A stretch of DNA of 64,000 bases from Paracoccaceae bacterium (GTDB lineage: Bacteria > Pseudomonadota > Alphaproteobacteria > Rhodobacterales > Rhodobacteraceae), in the NCBI GenBank assembly GCA_020622085.1, contig JAHRYM010000002.1, positions 623,504 through 687,503 of the forward strand, in the 5' to 3' direction. Of the stretch, positions 7,588 through 16,706 are shown piece after piece. Each line of letters starts with the position of its first letter. Within the stretch, counting starts at the first letter, position 1. A model generated the notes under the pieces. It saw nothing but the letters and a program-made list of their open reading frames with translations, was not told the origin of the DNA and searched no databases. A program made the position numbers and the translations under genes.

Positions 7588-8844
7588 TCAGGGGGCTTCG
7601 AAGGCACCGGCTTCAAGCGCCTGCTGCAGCTTTCGGTTGTCGCTTCGGGCTGCGGCGCGAGCCAGCGTGGCGCCATAGGCCGCGATCACGCGGTCTTCGC
7701 GCCAGTGGTCTTCAAAGGCTTGCCGGGCAGCGCGCGACTGCCGTTCGCGCTCGGACGGATCATGCTGGAGGCGGTGCATCGCTGCGATCAGATCCTGCTG
7801 CGAGGAAAAGAGCGCGCCGCCACCGGCCGTTTCGACGATTTCGGGGAAAGGTCCGATGCGGCGGGCAATGACCGGCGTGCCCAGGCGGAAGCTTTCGATC
7901 AATATGATGCCGAAGGTTTCATAGCAGACCGAGGGCACGATCAGCCCGAGCGCACCGCGATAGTAGCTGTCGAGTTCATCGGGGGTCTTGCGGCCCAGAA
8001 ACCTGATCCGCGGGTTACTGGCAGCCAGTGCCTTGAGTTCAGCCGCATAATCGCCATCGCCGCAGATCAGCAGGTCGGCATCGGGATACTGGTCGAAGGC
8101 AGGGAAGATGTCCTGCAGGCCCTTGATCCGTTCGAGCCGGCCCACGAACAGGAAGTAGGGCCGCGGGTGGCCGGCATGGGGCGCCACCTTGCGATGGTCA
8201 AGGTCGGGCAGGAAGTAGGGCAGCACCTCCATCGGCTGGCGCAGGCCGAATTCGGCGTGCTTGCGGCGGCTGAATTCGCTTTTGGCCACGACCAGGTCCA
8301 TCCCGTCAAGCGCCCGGTCGAGCGCGCCGGTATAGCGCCAGATCTGCGGCGGACGTTTGTAGCTGAGGACGCAGGGAAGGCAGTTGCGCGCGTCGCACAA
8401 TTCGCGCCCATAGCGCCACAGGACATGCGTCGGACAGACCAGCCAGTGTTCATGCGCCTCGAAAAGCCTGAGCCCGCTGCCCATCTTCAAAAGCCCCGGG
8501 CCGCCTACCAGCGAGATGTTGTTGTACCAGGTGATGTCGTGCCCTTCGGCCACGATCCCGGCTATGCGGGCGTGGTGGACGAAGGGGCGGCCGGTCTGCT
8601 GTGTCAGAAGCGTGGAGACAAGGCCGGAATGCGCCTTGAGACCGATGGTGCGCACGCCGTCATCGGGCCCGGGGGCGCCGGGCTTGCCGCCAAGTGTCAG
8701 ATAGGCGTCCTGATCGTGGACGACGGTAACGCGATGCCCCCGCGCCGCCAGTGCCCGCGCCATGCGCTGAGTGCCGATGGCATCGCCGCCAAAGGAATAT
8801 GGTGGATAGAAGGTTGAGAACATGAGTATTTTCAAAGCGGCCAT
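7588..8844 (-). CDS. Glycosyltransferase family 4 (GT-B fold)
   Basis: A 418-residue glycosyltransferase. The N-terminal domain opens ILMFSTFYPPYSFGGDAIG and carries RMARALAARGHRVTVVHD. The C-terminal GT4 domain starts near residue 210 with LFVGRLERIKGLQDIFPAF and has the nucleotide-sugar-binding acidic motif ESFRLGTPVIARRIGPFPE. It would add one sugar on the cytoplasmic face. ATG at 8844 is used; a TTG at 8850 would overlap the flippase stop codon and add two residues. It directly follows the Wzx-like gene on the same strand, so the two are probably co-transcribed. Confidence 0.85.
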   Translation of the reverse strand: MAALKILMFSTFYPPYSFGGDAIGTQRMARALAARGHRVTVVHDQDAYLTLGGKPGAPGPDDGVRTIGLKAHSGLVSTLLTQQTGRPFVHHARIAGIVAEGHDITWYNNISLVGGPGLLKMGSGLRLFEAHEHWLVCPTHVLWRYGRELCDARNCLPCVLSYKRPPQIWRYTGALDRALDGMDLVVAKSEFSRRKHAEFGLRQPMEVLPYFLPDLDHRKVAPHAGHPRPYFLFVGRLERIKGLQDIFPAFDQYPDADLLICGDGDYAAELKALAASNPRIRFLGRKTPDELDSYYRGALGLIVPSVCYETFGIILIESFRLGTPVIARRIGPFPEIVETAGGGALFSSQQDLIAAMHRLQHDPSERERQSRAARQAFEDHWREDRVIAAYGATLARAAARSDNRKLQQALEAGAFEAP

Positions 8845-8846
8845 CT

Positions 8847-10304
8847 TCAATTCCCGACATTGGAAAAGAGTGCAAGAAAAAGTTTCAGCCGGTCACGCAT
8901 GAAGATCAGCGTGAAGCCTGCGTAAAGGGCGACGCCCGTGGCGACGGCGACAAGCACCACCACCACCGGCCGGGCATCGGGAATGAGATGCCAGAGATGC
9001 GAGGGCATCTGCGCAACAATGAGCGCCATCGTCACCGCCCCCAATAGCGGCAACAGGTGCGGGCGGAACAGCGCGGGCACCGATACCCCGGAAAGGCGCG
9101 ACAGGATCATGGTTCGCAGCGGCCAGAAGGCCAGCAGGGTGCCGACGAAGGCGGCGGCCACGGCCGGCGCGCCCTGGTGCACCGCAATCCCGCATGCCAG
9201 GGCAAGCGCCGCCACCGTTGCCCATCCCAAGAGGGCGAAGGCCCCGGCACGACCCATGGCCAGACCGAAGGACAGTTGCACCTTCTCGACGCAGTAGTAG
9301 GCGCCGGCAACGCCAAGCACGGCGAGCGGCTGGGCGGCCGGTGTCCAGCCCGGCCCGAAGACCATGAGCAGAACCGGCGCGGCGAGGGCCGCAAGGCCGG
9401 CGAAGGCGGGGAAAGCGAGAAAGCTCGAGATCCGCGACAGGTCGCTCAAAAGCGACCCATGCCCGCCCTGCCCTTCGCGGCGAAGGGCTGCGAAGGCGGG
9501 TTGCGATGCCATGCGGAGCGGCGTGACGATGAGGAAGGAGGCGGTTTCGATCAGGCGCCAGGCGATCGTGTAGTAACCCGTTGCAACCGGGCCCAATACG
9601 CGGCCCAGCACAACGGTCGGCACTTGCGTGATGGCCAGTTCGGACGCGCGCAGAGCCATCGCCTGCCCCCCGACCTGCAGCACCCGGCGCAGGTGGGCGC
9701 GGCTTGTGCCCAGGCCCGGCCGCCAGGGCACGGCGATCCAGGCCGCCAGTTCGTTGACCAGAACCTGAATGACGCGCTGTCCGACAAGTGCCCAGACGCC
9801 ATAACCCGCGAGCGCCATGGAAAGCCCGGCTATACCGCCACCGACGACCCCGGCGATTGCTCGAAGCGACAGGCTGCGGAAGGCCAGTTCGCGCCGCAGC
9901 ACGGCCACGGGAACGGCTGTCGTTGCGGTCATCAGGATCGCGGGCACCATCCACCAGATCAGCGGCGCGACCATGTCTTCGCCGTAAGCGGTGGCAATGG
10001 GCCGGGCCAGTGCGAGGATCAGCACTGAAAGCCCCACCCCAAGGGCGGTCAGAGCCCAGAAGACGGCGTTGAAGTCTTCGGCACCCGGGGAGTCATCGGC
10101 GATCAGATGTTCGGTGAAGGTCTCGCGCACCAGGAACTCGGCCAGAACGATCACGACCGAGGCCATGGCCATCAGGCCGAAGGCCGCAGAATCAAGAATC
10201 CGGGCCAGGGCGATGAAGACGGCGAAATTCACCGCCTGCTCGATCCAGTTGCCCGCCGCCATCCAGGCGACGCCACGGCCGAATTTCTGGCGCACGGCAG
10301 CCAT
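8847..10304 (-). CDS. Wzx-like polysaccharide/O-unit flippase (MOP superfamily)
   Basis: A 485-residue protein with about 12-14 hydrophobic helices and an amphipathic start (FGRGVAWMAAGNWIEQAVNF), the typical opening of Polysacc_synt_3/Wzx/AmsL-type exporters. It probably flips undecaprenyl-linked oligosaccharide units across the inner membrane for the glycan built by the neighbouring transferases. It precedes the GT4 gene with essentially no gap. It is divergent from the second GT4 gene at 10440, so the 135-bp gap between them should hold both promoters. No Wzy polymerase or Wza/Wzc exporter is recognisable in the window. Confidence 0.85.
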   Translation of the reverse strand: MAAVRQKFGRGVAWMAAGNWIEQAVNFAVFIALARILDSAAFGLMAMASVVIVLAEFLVRETFTEHLIADDSPGAEDFNAVFWALTALGVGLSVLILALARPIATAYGEDMVAPLIWWMVPAILMTATTAVPVAVLRRELAFRSLSLRAIAGVVGGGIAGLSMALAGYGVWALVGQRVIQVLVNELAAWIAVPWRPGLGTSRAHLRRVLQVGGQAMALRASELAITQVPTVVLGRVLGPVATGYYTIAWRLIETASFLIVTPLRMASQPAFAALRREGQGGHGSLLSDLSRISSFLAFPAFAGLAALAAPVLLMVFGPGWTPAAQPLAVLGVAGAYYCVEKVQLSFGLAMGRAGAFALLGWATVAALALACGIAVHQGAPAVAAAFVGTLLAFWPLRTMILSRLSGVSVPALFRPHLLPLLGAVTMALIVAQMPSHLWHLIPDARPVVVVLVAVATGVALYAGFTLIFMRDRLKLFLALFSNVGN

Positions 10305-10439
10305 TCAGCGGCCCCCCGCTGCCGCGTGACGCAAGCGTGACAGGCGCGGTCTATTGCCCCGCCCCGCGTCGATTGCGGCTGGTCTGTCCGGGCCGAACGC
10401 TCCTAGTCTGGAGTCGATGGAAATGCCCGGATCCTTGTC

Positions 10440-11555
10440 ATGCGCCTTCTGGAACTGCCTACGAACTTCCGTCCCGGCGGCATCCAGCGCCATGTGCTGG
10501 ACCTGACGGCCCATCTGCGCGCGAAGGGTCACCAGGTGACGCTGGCCGGGGACGGGGGCGCCTGGGCGCAGGTGGGGCATGATCCCGATCACCTGCATCT
10601 GGGGCTGGACGACGTGGCCGAGCTGGGCGGTGCGCTGCCACGACGCCTGGCGCATCTGCCGCTGCGGGTCTGGCAGTTGCGCCGGGTGCTGAAGTCCCGC
10701 CGGATCGAGCTGATCCATGCCCATGAAACCGCACCGACACTGGTGGCCGATCTGGCCCGCCGCGGCCTTGGCATTCCGCTGGTGATGACCTTCCACGGCT
10801 GCGCCCCGGAACGCGAGGCCTCGGTCGCGGCGATGGCGCGGCGCACGGATCTGGTGATCTCGCCCAGCCGCGCCGGGATCGAGGCGCTGGTCCGGCACGG
10901 AATGCCCGCCACAAAGGGTCGGGTGTTGGGCCTTGGCATCGCCACGACGGTCGCGCCTCCTCCCGACGAGGCGCTTGCGCTGCGGCGCCAGATTCTGGCC
11001 GGGCGCAATGGGCCCTTGATCCTGTCTCTGTCGCGGCTTCAGGTGCAGAAGGGTATTGATGTCATGGTCGAGGTCGCGGCCCGGGTGCAGGCCCGCCATC
11101 CCGGTGTCGTCTTTGCCGTGGCGGGGGGGGGGCCGCAGGAGGTGCAGGTGCGCGCCTGGGCCGAAGCGGCCGGCGTTGCCGGAGCGATGCGGTTCCTTGG
11201 CCCGATCTCCACCGTGCCCCTGCATCTGGCTGCAGCGGATCTGTTCCTGCTGACCTCGCGCTGGGAAAACCTGCCGATTTCCATTGTCGAGGCCTTCCGC
11301 GCCGGCCTGCCGGTAGTCGCCACCGATTGTGGCGGCGTGCGGGAACTGGTTGATGATGCTGTGGGCAGCCTCTGCCGCGTCGAGGATGCGGCGGGGATTG
11401 CCAGGGCGATCGACCGGCTGATCGAAGACCCTGCGCTGCGCCAGGCCAAGGGGGCGGTGGCGCGCGCAAAGTTCGCCGAGGCACGATTCGACCCCGGCGC
11501 CGTTCATGGACAGTTCGAAGCCGCCTATCGTGACCTTCTGAACCGCAAGGGGTGA
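10440..11555 (+). CDS. Glycosyltransferase family 4 (GT-B fold)
   Basis: A 371-residue glycosyltransferase. It opens MRLLELPTNFRPGGIQRHVL, with the GG-Q-H loop common at the acceptor side of GT4 enzymes. The C-terminal Rossmann domain has LSLSRLQVQKGIDVMVEVA and the donor motif EAFRAGLPVVATDCGG. It acts in the cytoplasm on a lipid-linked or soluble acceptor. It is a single plus-strand gene: divergent from wzx and convergent with the deacetylase, whose end lies 8 bases away. It is clearly a different protein from the GT4 at 7588. The sugar is unknown. Confidence 0.85.
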   Translation: MRLLELPTNFRPGGIQRHVLDLTAHLRAKGHQVTLAGDGGAWAQVGHDPDHLHLGLDDVAELGGALPRRLAHLPLRVWQLRRVLKSRRIELIHAHETAPTLVADLARRGLGIPLVMTFHGCAPEREASVAAMARRTDLVISPSRAGIEALVRHGMPATKGRVLGLGIATTVAPPPDEALALRRQILAGRNGPLILSLSRLQVQKGIDVMVEVAARVQARHPGVVFAVAGGGPQEVQVRAWAEAAGVAGAMRFLGPISTVPLHLAAADLFLLTSRWENLPISIVEAFRAGLPVVATDCGGVRELVDDAVGSLCRVEDAAGIARAIDRLIEDPALRQAKGAVARAKFAEARFDPGAVHGQFEAAYRDLLNRKG

Positions 11556-11563
11556 TCGCCGCA

Positions 11564-12322
11564 TCATAGCCCCATCCACGGCACCATCAGCCGCGATTTC
11601 ACGGTGCGCAGCAGCCGGCGCCTGGACAGATAGCCCTGCCCCCGCCCCGCCAGATGTGCCGACCAGCGGGCGCGGTGCTGGAAATAGAACATCTCGATCC
11701 GGGGCAGATCCATCGGGTCGCTGTCCGATGTGGCGCTGGCCAGCCTCGTGCTGACCGAGGTGGCATAGCCCGCCCGGCCGATCGCGGCCCTGACCCGCGC
11801 ATCAGCCAGTCCGTAGGGGGGGGCGAAATGGCGGATATCGCGAGACAGCCGGTCCTCGATGATGCGGCGCGATTGCGTCAGCTCGCGCTCCAGATCGGCG
11901 GGCGCCAGCGCCGGCAGCGCCGGATGGCTGAGCGTGTGGCTGCCGAAGTGACAGCCGGCATCGGCCAGCCTGCGGATCGTGGCCCAGTCCATGAGCCGAC
12001 GCGGTGGCGAAGCGATCCCGCGCCAGTTCTCGGAGCGCCCGACATGATCGACCGGCAGATAGACCATCGCCGGCAGCCGGTGGCGTTCCAGCACCGGCCA
12101 GGCGATATCGGCGAAATCCTGAAACCCGTCGTCGAAGGTCAGGATCACCGATCGGGGCGCAGTGGTGCGCGCCTCGATCAGATCATCCAGCGTCACCACC
12201 GGCACGCCGGATGCAACCAGGATCTCCATCTGCATGGCGAAGGTTGCAGCATTGATCGCGGTCGCACCGCCCCGGTCCGAGACCGAGTGATACATCAGGA
12301 TGTCGATCTGGCGCTGCGCCAA
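11564..12322 (-). CDS. Polysaccharide deacetylase (NodB domain, CE4)
   Basis: A 252-residue carbohydrate esterase. The NodB motifs are present: ILMYHSVSD near the N-terminus, motif 1 LTFDDGFQDF (metal-binding D and catalytic D) at about residues 60-69, and motif 2 HFGSHTLSHP (HxxxH metal ligands) at about residues 120-129. A PPYG-type motif 3 (FAPPYGLADARVRAA) follows. It removes N-acetyl groups from a sugar or glycan. No signal peptide is visible, so it may act on a lipid-linked precursor in the cytoplasm. It is the last gene of the minus-strand operon that starts with uxs, 3 bases after the flavoprotein gene. Confidence 0.85.
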   Translation of the reverse strand: MAQRQIDILMYHSVSDRGGATAINAATFAMQMEILVASGVPVVTLDDLIEARTTAPRSVILTFDDGFQDFADIAWPVLERHRLPAMVYLPVDHVGRSENWRGIASPPRRLMDWATIRRLADAGCHFGSHTLSHPALPALAPADLERELTQSRRIIEDRLSRDIRHFAPPYGLADARVRAAIGRAGYATSVSTRLASATSDSDPMDLPRIEMFYFQHRARWSAHLAGRGQGYLSRRRLLRTVKSRLMVPWMGL

Positions 12323-12325
12323 GGT

Positions 12326-13762
12326 TCAATCCTCGACCCGGTGGCTTTCGAACTCCCGCCGGTGCGCGGCCCAGCGATCATGGTCGATGCGACCTTCACT
12401 GGTCAGGCTGTCGACCGCAGCATAGGCCATGGCAAAGGCGTGATGGGTATTGTCATGCGCAAACAGGCCCTGCCGGCCAAAGCTGAGAAAACCCTCCAGC
12501 CCCAGAAACCAGCGGTCGATGGTTTCGAAATGGCGCTGATAGTCCAGATCATAGACCGGATAGGCCTGCCCCAGACGGCGGGTCTGGCAACCCAGCACCG
12601 GCACCGTGACCGGCAGTCCGACACCCGCCAGCCAGTCGCAGTAATGCCGGCCGAGTTCCTCGTCAGACATCGACCACCACTTTTCACCGGGGTCGCAGGG
12701 CAGTTCGGCGCAAAGGATCGTGCGCCCCTTCGGCTCGGTGGCGGAATTGTAGTTCTTCGGTTCCGACATGCGGCTGATCGGGATCGAGAGTTCCGGGAAG
12801 TAATGCGCATCGTATTCCGTGAACCGGTCGGTGCCGAGGATCAGGTAGACAAGGATCATGCCACGGAAGCGGATCGCATCGGCGGCCGCCAGCACCTCGG
12901 GCGGTGGCGGCGGGTCCATCAGGCGCACGGCCACCGTCAGCGGGATGGTCGAAAAGACCTGGTCGGCGGCATGGCGGGCCTCGATCCTGCCCTTGCGCAG
13001 GACAAGTCCGGTGACGCGGCTGCCCTCGCGTTCGATCCGCAGGATCTCGGCACCCAGTTCCAAGCGCGCCCCATGGTCACTGGCGGCCTGCATCATCGCC
13101 TGCGAGATCTGCCCGAACCCCTGACGGGGATAGTAGAAGCGCCCCGTCGTCTCGCCGCGCATTCCAGGCAGCATCCGCAGCATCTTCATCAGGATCCGGC
13201 CGACAGAACCGCTTGAGACACGGCGTTCGGCCAGTGTCACCGCCAGCTTGTCCGGTTCCAGCCCCCAGAGTTTCTTGACGTAGGGAAAGTAGAAATGTTC
13301 GGAGATGGTCTTGCCGAGGCCATCATAGAGGATGGTCTTGAAGGTGCGCGGCCCCTTCGACTTGCCGCGCAGGGGCTTGAGCAGGCTGTCGGCCATCAGG
13401 CTTGCGGCAAACCGTTTGGGCAGGCGGCGGATTGCATCGACGGGTTTCAGCGGGAAGTGGATCCACTGCCCGCCCAGACGGATGCGGCCATGCCGGGGCT
13501 GCAACAGAAGGTCGGGACCAAGCAGGCCCTTCACATCCTCGATCACCGAAGGATCGGCCACCGGATGGAAGCGGTGCGAACCATAATCGCACCAGATGCC
13601 GTCGATCCTGAACGAGGTCGAGTTGCCGCCCACGCGATCGGCGCGCTCAAGAACCTCGACCTGGGCCTGATTGTTCTTGACCAGCGCATAGGCAGCGGCA
13701 ATGCCCGCCGGCCCGGCACCCAGAACCGTGATACGGGGTTTCCCCGGAGTCGTTCCAATCAT
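12326..13762 (-). CDS. FAD amine-oxidase-like/UDP-galactopyranose-mutase-like oxidoreductase
   Basis: A 478-residue flavoprotein with an N-terminal dinucleotide-binding motif (ITVLGAGPAGIAAAYAL) and the FAD-ribose strand VEVLERADRVGGN. The middle holds GSHRFHP and HFYFPYVKKLWGL, as in UGM-like and protoporphyrinogen-oxidase-like proteins from glycan clusters. The start is ATG at 13762, because it overlaps the upstream stop by ATGA and begins just before the FAD motif; a longer open frame upstream is antisense noise. It may rearrange or oxidise a lipid-linked sugar. Exact chemistry is not deducible. Confidence 0.8.
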   Translation of the reverse strand: MIGTTPGKPRITVLGAGPAGIAAAYALVKNNQAQVEVLERADRVGGNSTSFRIDGIWCDYGSHRFHPVADPSVIEDVKGLLGPDLLLQPRHGRIRLGGQWIHFPLKPVDAIRRLPKRFAASLMADSLLKPLRGKSKGPRTFKTILYDGLGKTISEHFYFPYVKKLWGLEPDKLAVTLAERRVSSGSVGRILMKMLRMLPGMRGETTGRFYYPRQGFGQISQAMMQAASDHGARLELGAEILRIEREGSRVTGLVLRKGRIEARHAADQVFSTIPLTVAVRLMDPPPPPEVLAAADAIRFRGMILVYLILGTDRFTEYDAHYFPELSIPISRMSEPKNYNSATEPKGRTILCAELPCDPGEKWWSMSDEELGRHYCDWLAGVGLPVTVPVLGCQTRRLGQAYPVYDLDYQRHFETIDRWFLGLEGFLSFGRQGLFAHDNTHHAFAMAYAAVDSLTSEGRIDHDRWAAHRREFESHRVED

Positions 13763-14730
13763 GGCGAATTTTCCTCTTCTGCGGGGCCACGCAGGATCAA
13801 CCCACCACCCGACGCCATCAAGACGGCAGCACCAAGAAGCCCCGCCAACCACAACACCGCCTGCCAGATCAACCCCGACGCCACGACCGGGGCTGCTGCC
13901 GCGCCAAAGGGCACCAGCAGCGCGGCCAGCGAACTTTCCCGCACGCCAAGCCCCCCCAGTGACAAGGGCAGCGTGGCGATGATCTTGGCCAGCGGCCAGG
14001 CGAACAGCCATGCAGCGAACTGCAGGTGCACACCCACCGCCTCGGCCAGCCGGACCGAGAGCCAGACCAGAACCGTCTGGATCGCGGTCGACATCACCAG
14101 CGCGCCAAAAAGCCGAAGCGGCTTGCGGGCTAGATCGGCAAAGGCATCGCTCAGCCGCAGAACCAGCGCCTGCGCCGGCAGGCCGGAATGCCGCGTCCAT
14201 GCCTTGCGCGCCAGCGGCGGAAACAGATAGAGCGCCGCCGCGAACCCGGCAAAGACCAAAGCCGCAACAGCCAGTGCTAGCGCCGGGTTCCCGCCATGCC
14301 TGCCGCCCAGCAGCAGGATGCCCGTCAGCATCAGGATCGCCAGCGCCACAAGGTCGATCATCCGGTCACCGATCGCACCCGCCGCCACCCGCGGACCATC
14401 GCGCATCGAGACATGCGCCACTGCGGCACGCACTGCATCGCCCCCCGCCGCACCGGGCAGGCAGAGGTTGGCCGCCAGTCCCGCAAAATGCGCCCGGAGT
14501 GCTGTGACAAAGGGAATGGGGCGGTCCATCAGCCACCACCACTTCGTTGCGGCGGCAACATGGGCGCAGCAGAAGATGAAAAGCGTGCCCAGAAACAGCG
14601 GCAGCGAAATCCGCCGGAAACCCTCGATGATCGCCTCGCGCGGCAGGAACCAGAAGATGAGGCCCAGCGCCACGGCTGACCCGGCCGCCCGCAGCCCCCA
14701 TTTCCGCAGTGCCTTGCCGCGCGCCGCCAT
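13759..14730 (-). CDS. AglD/MprF-type (UPF0104) membrane protein
   Basis: A 323-residue protein with about eight hydrophobic segments. It opens with SAVALGLIFWFLP and has the family-typical stretch LSLGGLGVRESSLAALL near the C-terminal third. The family (lysylphosphatidylglycerol-synthetase transmembrane region, AglD, UPF0104) includes lipid flippases and glycan-lipid partners, and often neighbours Dpm-like GT2 genes, as here. It starts one base after the GT2 stop and overlaps the flavoprotein start by ATGA. The likely role is moving or presenting a polyprenyl-phosphate-linked sugar. Confidence 0.75.
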   Translation of the reverse strand: MAARGKALRKWGLRAAGSAVALGLIFWFLPREAIIEGFRRISLPLFLGTLFIFCCAHVAAATKWWWLMDRPIPFVTALRAHFAGLAANLCLPGAAGGDAVRAAVAHVSMRDGPRVAAGAIGDRMIDLVALAILMLTGILLLGGRHGGNPALALAVAALVFAGFAAALYLFPPLARKAWTRHSGLPAQALVLRLSDAFADLARKPLRLFGALVMSTAIQTVLVWLSVRLAEAVGVHLQFAAWLFAWPLAKIIATLPLSLGGLGVRESSLAALLVPFGAAAAPVVASGLIWQAVLWLAGLLGAAVLMASGGGLILRGPAEEENSP

Positions 14731-14731
14731 C

Positions 14732-15679
14732 TCAGGGCCGCAGATGCAGGCGAGAGATCATGTCGGCGATCAGGCCCAGCGACCAGATGATCAACGCCGA
14801 GAGGAAGGCAAAGATCGTGGTTTCCGAAAGGTTGTCCATCCAGATGTCATAGACGAACTTGACGGCGCCCAACCCCATCAGGGCAAGGCCCAGCGGAATG
14901 AACACCCGAAGCGGATTGAACAGCACCGTCATCCGCAGGACAAGGATGATGAAGTTGATGAAATCCACCGGGCGGATCTTCGACTTGCCCACCCGCTTGC
15001 CATACTGGATCGGCGTATAGATCATCCGCTTGCCATTGCAGGACATGCAAAGCGTGATCGTCGTCGTGAAGGAGAATTTCTGCGGCAAAAGCGGGATGAA
15101 GGGGACCAGTTCCGATTTGCGGAACACCCTCAGCCCCGAGTTCAGGTCATTGAGCCTGCGTTCGGCAAGGAAGGAGGCGAACGAGTTCAGGATCCATTTC
15201 GCGGGCTTGCGGATCAGGGGGACGTTCTTCATAGCCGCGCCCCGGTCGCCCACCACCATGTCCTGGTTGCGGCACATGGCCAGCATCGGCGGCAGGTAGC
15301 GCGCCGGATAGGTGCCATCGGCGTCGATGATGGCCACATATTCATGTTGCGCGAGCCTGATCCCGCGCTTGAGGCTGGCGCCATAGCCGGTATTGACTTG
15401 GTTCGAATCGACGATCGCGCCGGTTTCACGCGCGATTTCCAGCGTGCGGTCGGTTGACCCGTCGTCGATCACGATGATCTCGTAGGGGATGCCCAGGGGC
15501 TCCATCTCGGCGCGGATGTCGTCGACGGTGTGGCGCACCGCGCCTTCCTCATTATAGGCAGGGATGACGATCGACAGCGACATGCCCTCAAGATCGGGGC
15601 GGGCGGAAACCGTGCTGCGGGGCGATATGGTTCTGTCCATCGTCACTTGTTCCTTTTCACGCAGGCTTGACTTGTTCAT
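14732..15679 (-). CDS. Polyprenyl-phosphate GT2 glycosyltransferase (Dpm1/DPM-like)
   Basis: A 315-residue GT-A enzyme. MSLSIVIPAYNEEGAVRHTV begins the catalytic domain near residue 33. EIIVIDDGSTDRTLEIA and the metal-binding DADG motif (VAIIDADGTYPARYL) follow. Two hydrophobic segments at the C-terminus (VLFNPLRVFIPLGLALMGLG and FAFLSALIIWSLGLIADMI) anchor it. This is the layout of dolichyl/undecaprenyl-phosphate sugar synthases, which load a sugar onto a polyprenyl phosphate to feed GT-C transferases such as the one at 3255. The start is uncertain, since the first 30 residues are polar and unconserved-looking. Confidence 0.85.
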   Translation of the reverse strand: MNKSSLREKEQVTMDRTISPRSTVSARPDLEGMSLSIVIPAYNEEGAVRHTVDDIRAEMEPLGIPYEIIVIDDGSTDRTLEIARETGAIVDSNQVNTGYGASLKRGIRLAQHEYVAIIDADGTYPARYLPPMLAMCRNQDMVVGDRGAAMKNVPLIRKPAKWILNSFASFLAERRLNDLNSGLRVFRKSELVPFIPLLPQKFSFTTTITLCMSCNGKRMIYTPIQYGKRVGKSKIRPVDFINFIILVLRMTVLFNPLRVFIPLGLALMGLGAVKFVYDIWMDNLSETTIFAFLSALIIWSLGLIADMISRLHLRP

Positions 15680-15695
15680 TGCATCAGACCCCGGC

Positions 15696-16706
15696 TCAGG
15701 GCACGTGCAGGCGGTTCCTCACGCCCAGCACATGGTATTCGAACAGGCACCAGGCAAAGGCGCCGGCGGAGTAGATATAGTAGATCTGGTGATAGGCCAG
15801 CGAGGCGGCAGCGAAGGCCAGGCCGCCGTTGGCGTGCAGGAACCGCGCGAACCGCCAGTTGACCGCCGCCGCCAGCGCCGCCAGCACCAGCATGAGCGGC
15901 CATACCCCCGGTGCGAGGGGCAGCGCGAGGATTGACAGCACCAAGAGCCCCGCCAGCACCGCCTTGGCCTTTTCGGCGTTCGATGTATTGAGGTCGTTCG
16001 TCACGCCTTCGCGCGAAATCATCAACCGCGACCAGGGCAGCGCGCGGCGGAAGATGTCGGTGAAGATCGCGTTCCGTGGCGTCCAGACCTTGAGGTGCTT
16101 GCCCAGCAGCGTCGGATCCACGGCGATCATCGCGCCGGTGGCGCGGATACGGTAGCCCAGCTCGATATCCTCGATCGAGGGCACCCTGTAGGTATCGGTG
16201 TCGAAACCGCCCGCCTTGTGGAACACCTCCTTGCGCACCGCGCCACAACCGGCCCAGAAGGTCTGGGCATCGCGCCGCGCTGTCTGGTGGTAGAAGCGGT
16301 GCGTCAGGTTCTTGTAGCGCGAGAACCAGGGCGTGCCGTCGGGCGTGTCGTCATAGGATCCGAAGACCGCGCCGATGCCCGGGTCGGCAAAGGCCGCCGC
16401 CACCTTCACCGCGCCATCCGGCCAGGCGATCACATCACTGTCGATGAACCACAGCAGATCGCCCACCGCATGTTCTGCGGCAAAGTTCCGGGCAGCGCCC
16501 GGGCCGCCATTCTTCGGCATGGTCAGCACACGCGCGCCAAGCTCTCGCGCCACTTCGGCGGTGCGGTCGGGCGAAACGTCATCGACAACGATCACCTCGG
16601 CCACTTCGCCCCGGGAAAGCATCCCCATCAGCGGCGCCAGGACACGGGGCATCAGGCGTTCAGCGCCCCAGGCCGGCATGATGACCGAGATGCGATCCGC
16701 GATCAT
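15696..16706 (-). CDS. Glycosyltransferase family 2
   Basis: A 336-residue GT2 enzyme. The N-terminus has ISVIMPAWGAERLMPRVL and EVIVVDDVSPDRTAEVAREL; the DxD-type motif reads LLWFIDSDVIAWPDG at about residues 88-102, and GYRIRATGAM supplies the later acidic/arginine region. Two or three C-terminal hydrophobic stretches (from about residue 245) anchor it to the inner membrane. Its start overlaps the stop of the preceding polytopic protein gene by ATGA. It likely extends a lipid-linked saccharide; donor sugar unknown. Confidence 0.85.
   Translation of the reverse strand: MIADRISVIMPAWGAERLMPRVLAPLMGMLSRGEVAEVIVVDDVSPDRTAEVARELGARVLTMPKNGGPGAARNFAAEHAVGDLLWFIDSDVIAWPDGAVKVAAAFADPGIGAVFGSYDDTPDGTPWFSRYKNLTHRFYHQTARRDAQTFWAGCGAVRKEVFHKAGGFDTDTYRVPSIEDIELGYRIRATGAMIAVDPTLLGKHLKVWTPRNAIFTDIFRRALPWSRLMISREGVTNDLNTSNAEKAKAVLAGLLVLSILALPLAPGVWPLMLVLAALAAAVNWRFARFLHANGGLAFAAASLAYHQIYYIYSAGAFAWCLFEYHVLGVRNRLHVP

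Noticed and set aside
13763..14200. N-terminal extension of the UGM-like flavoprotein
   Set aside because: It overlaps the AglD-like gene in another frame. The FAD motif sits at the proper distance from ATG 13762, which also shows ATGA coupling.
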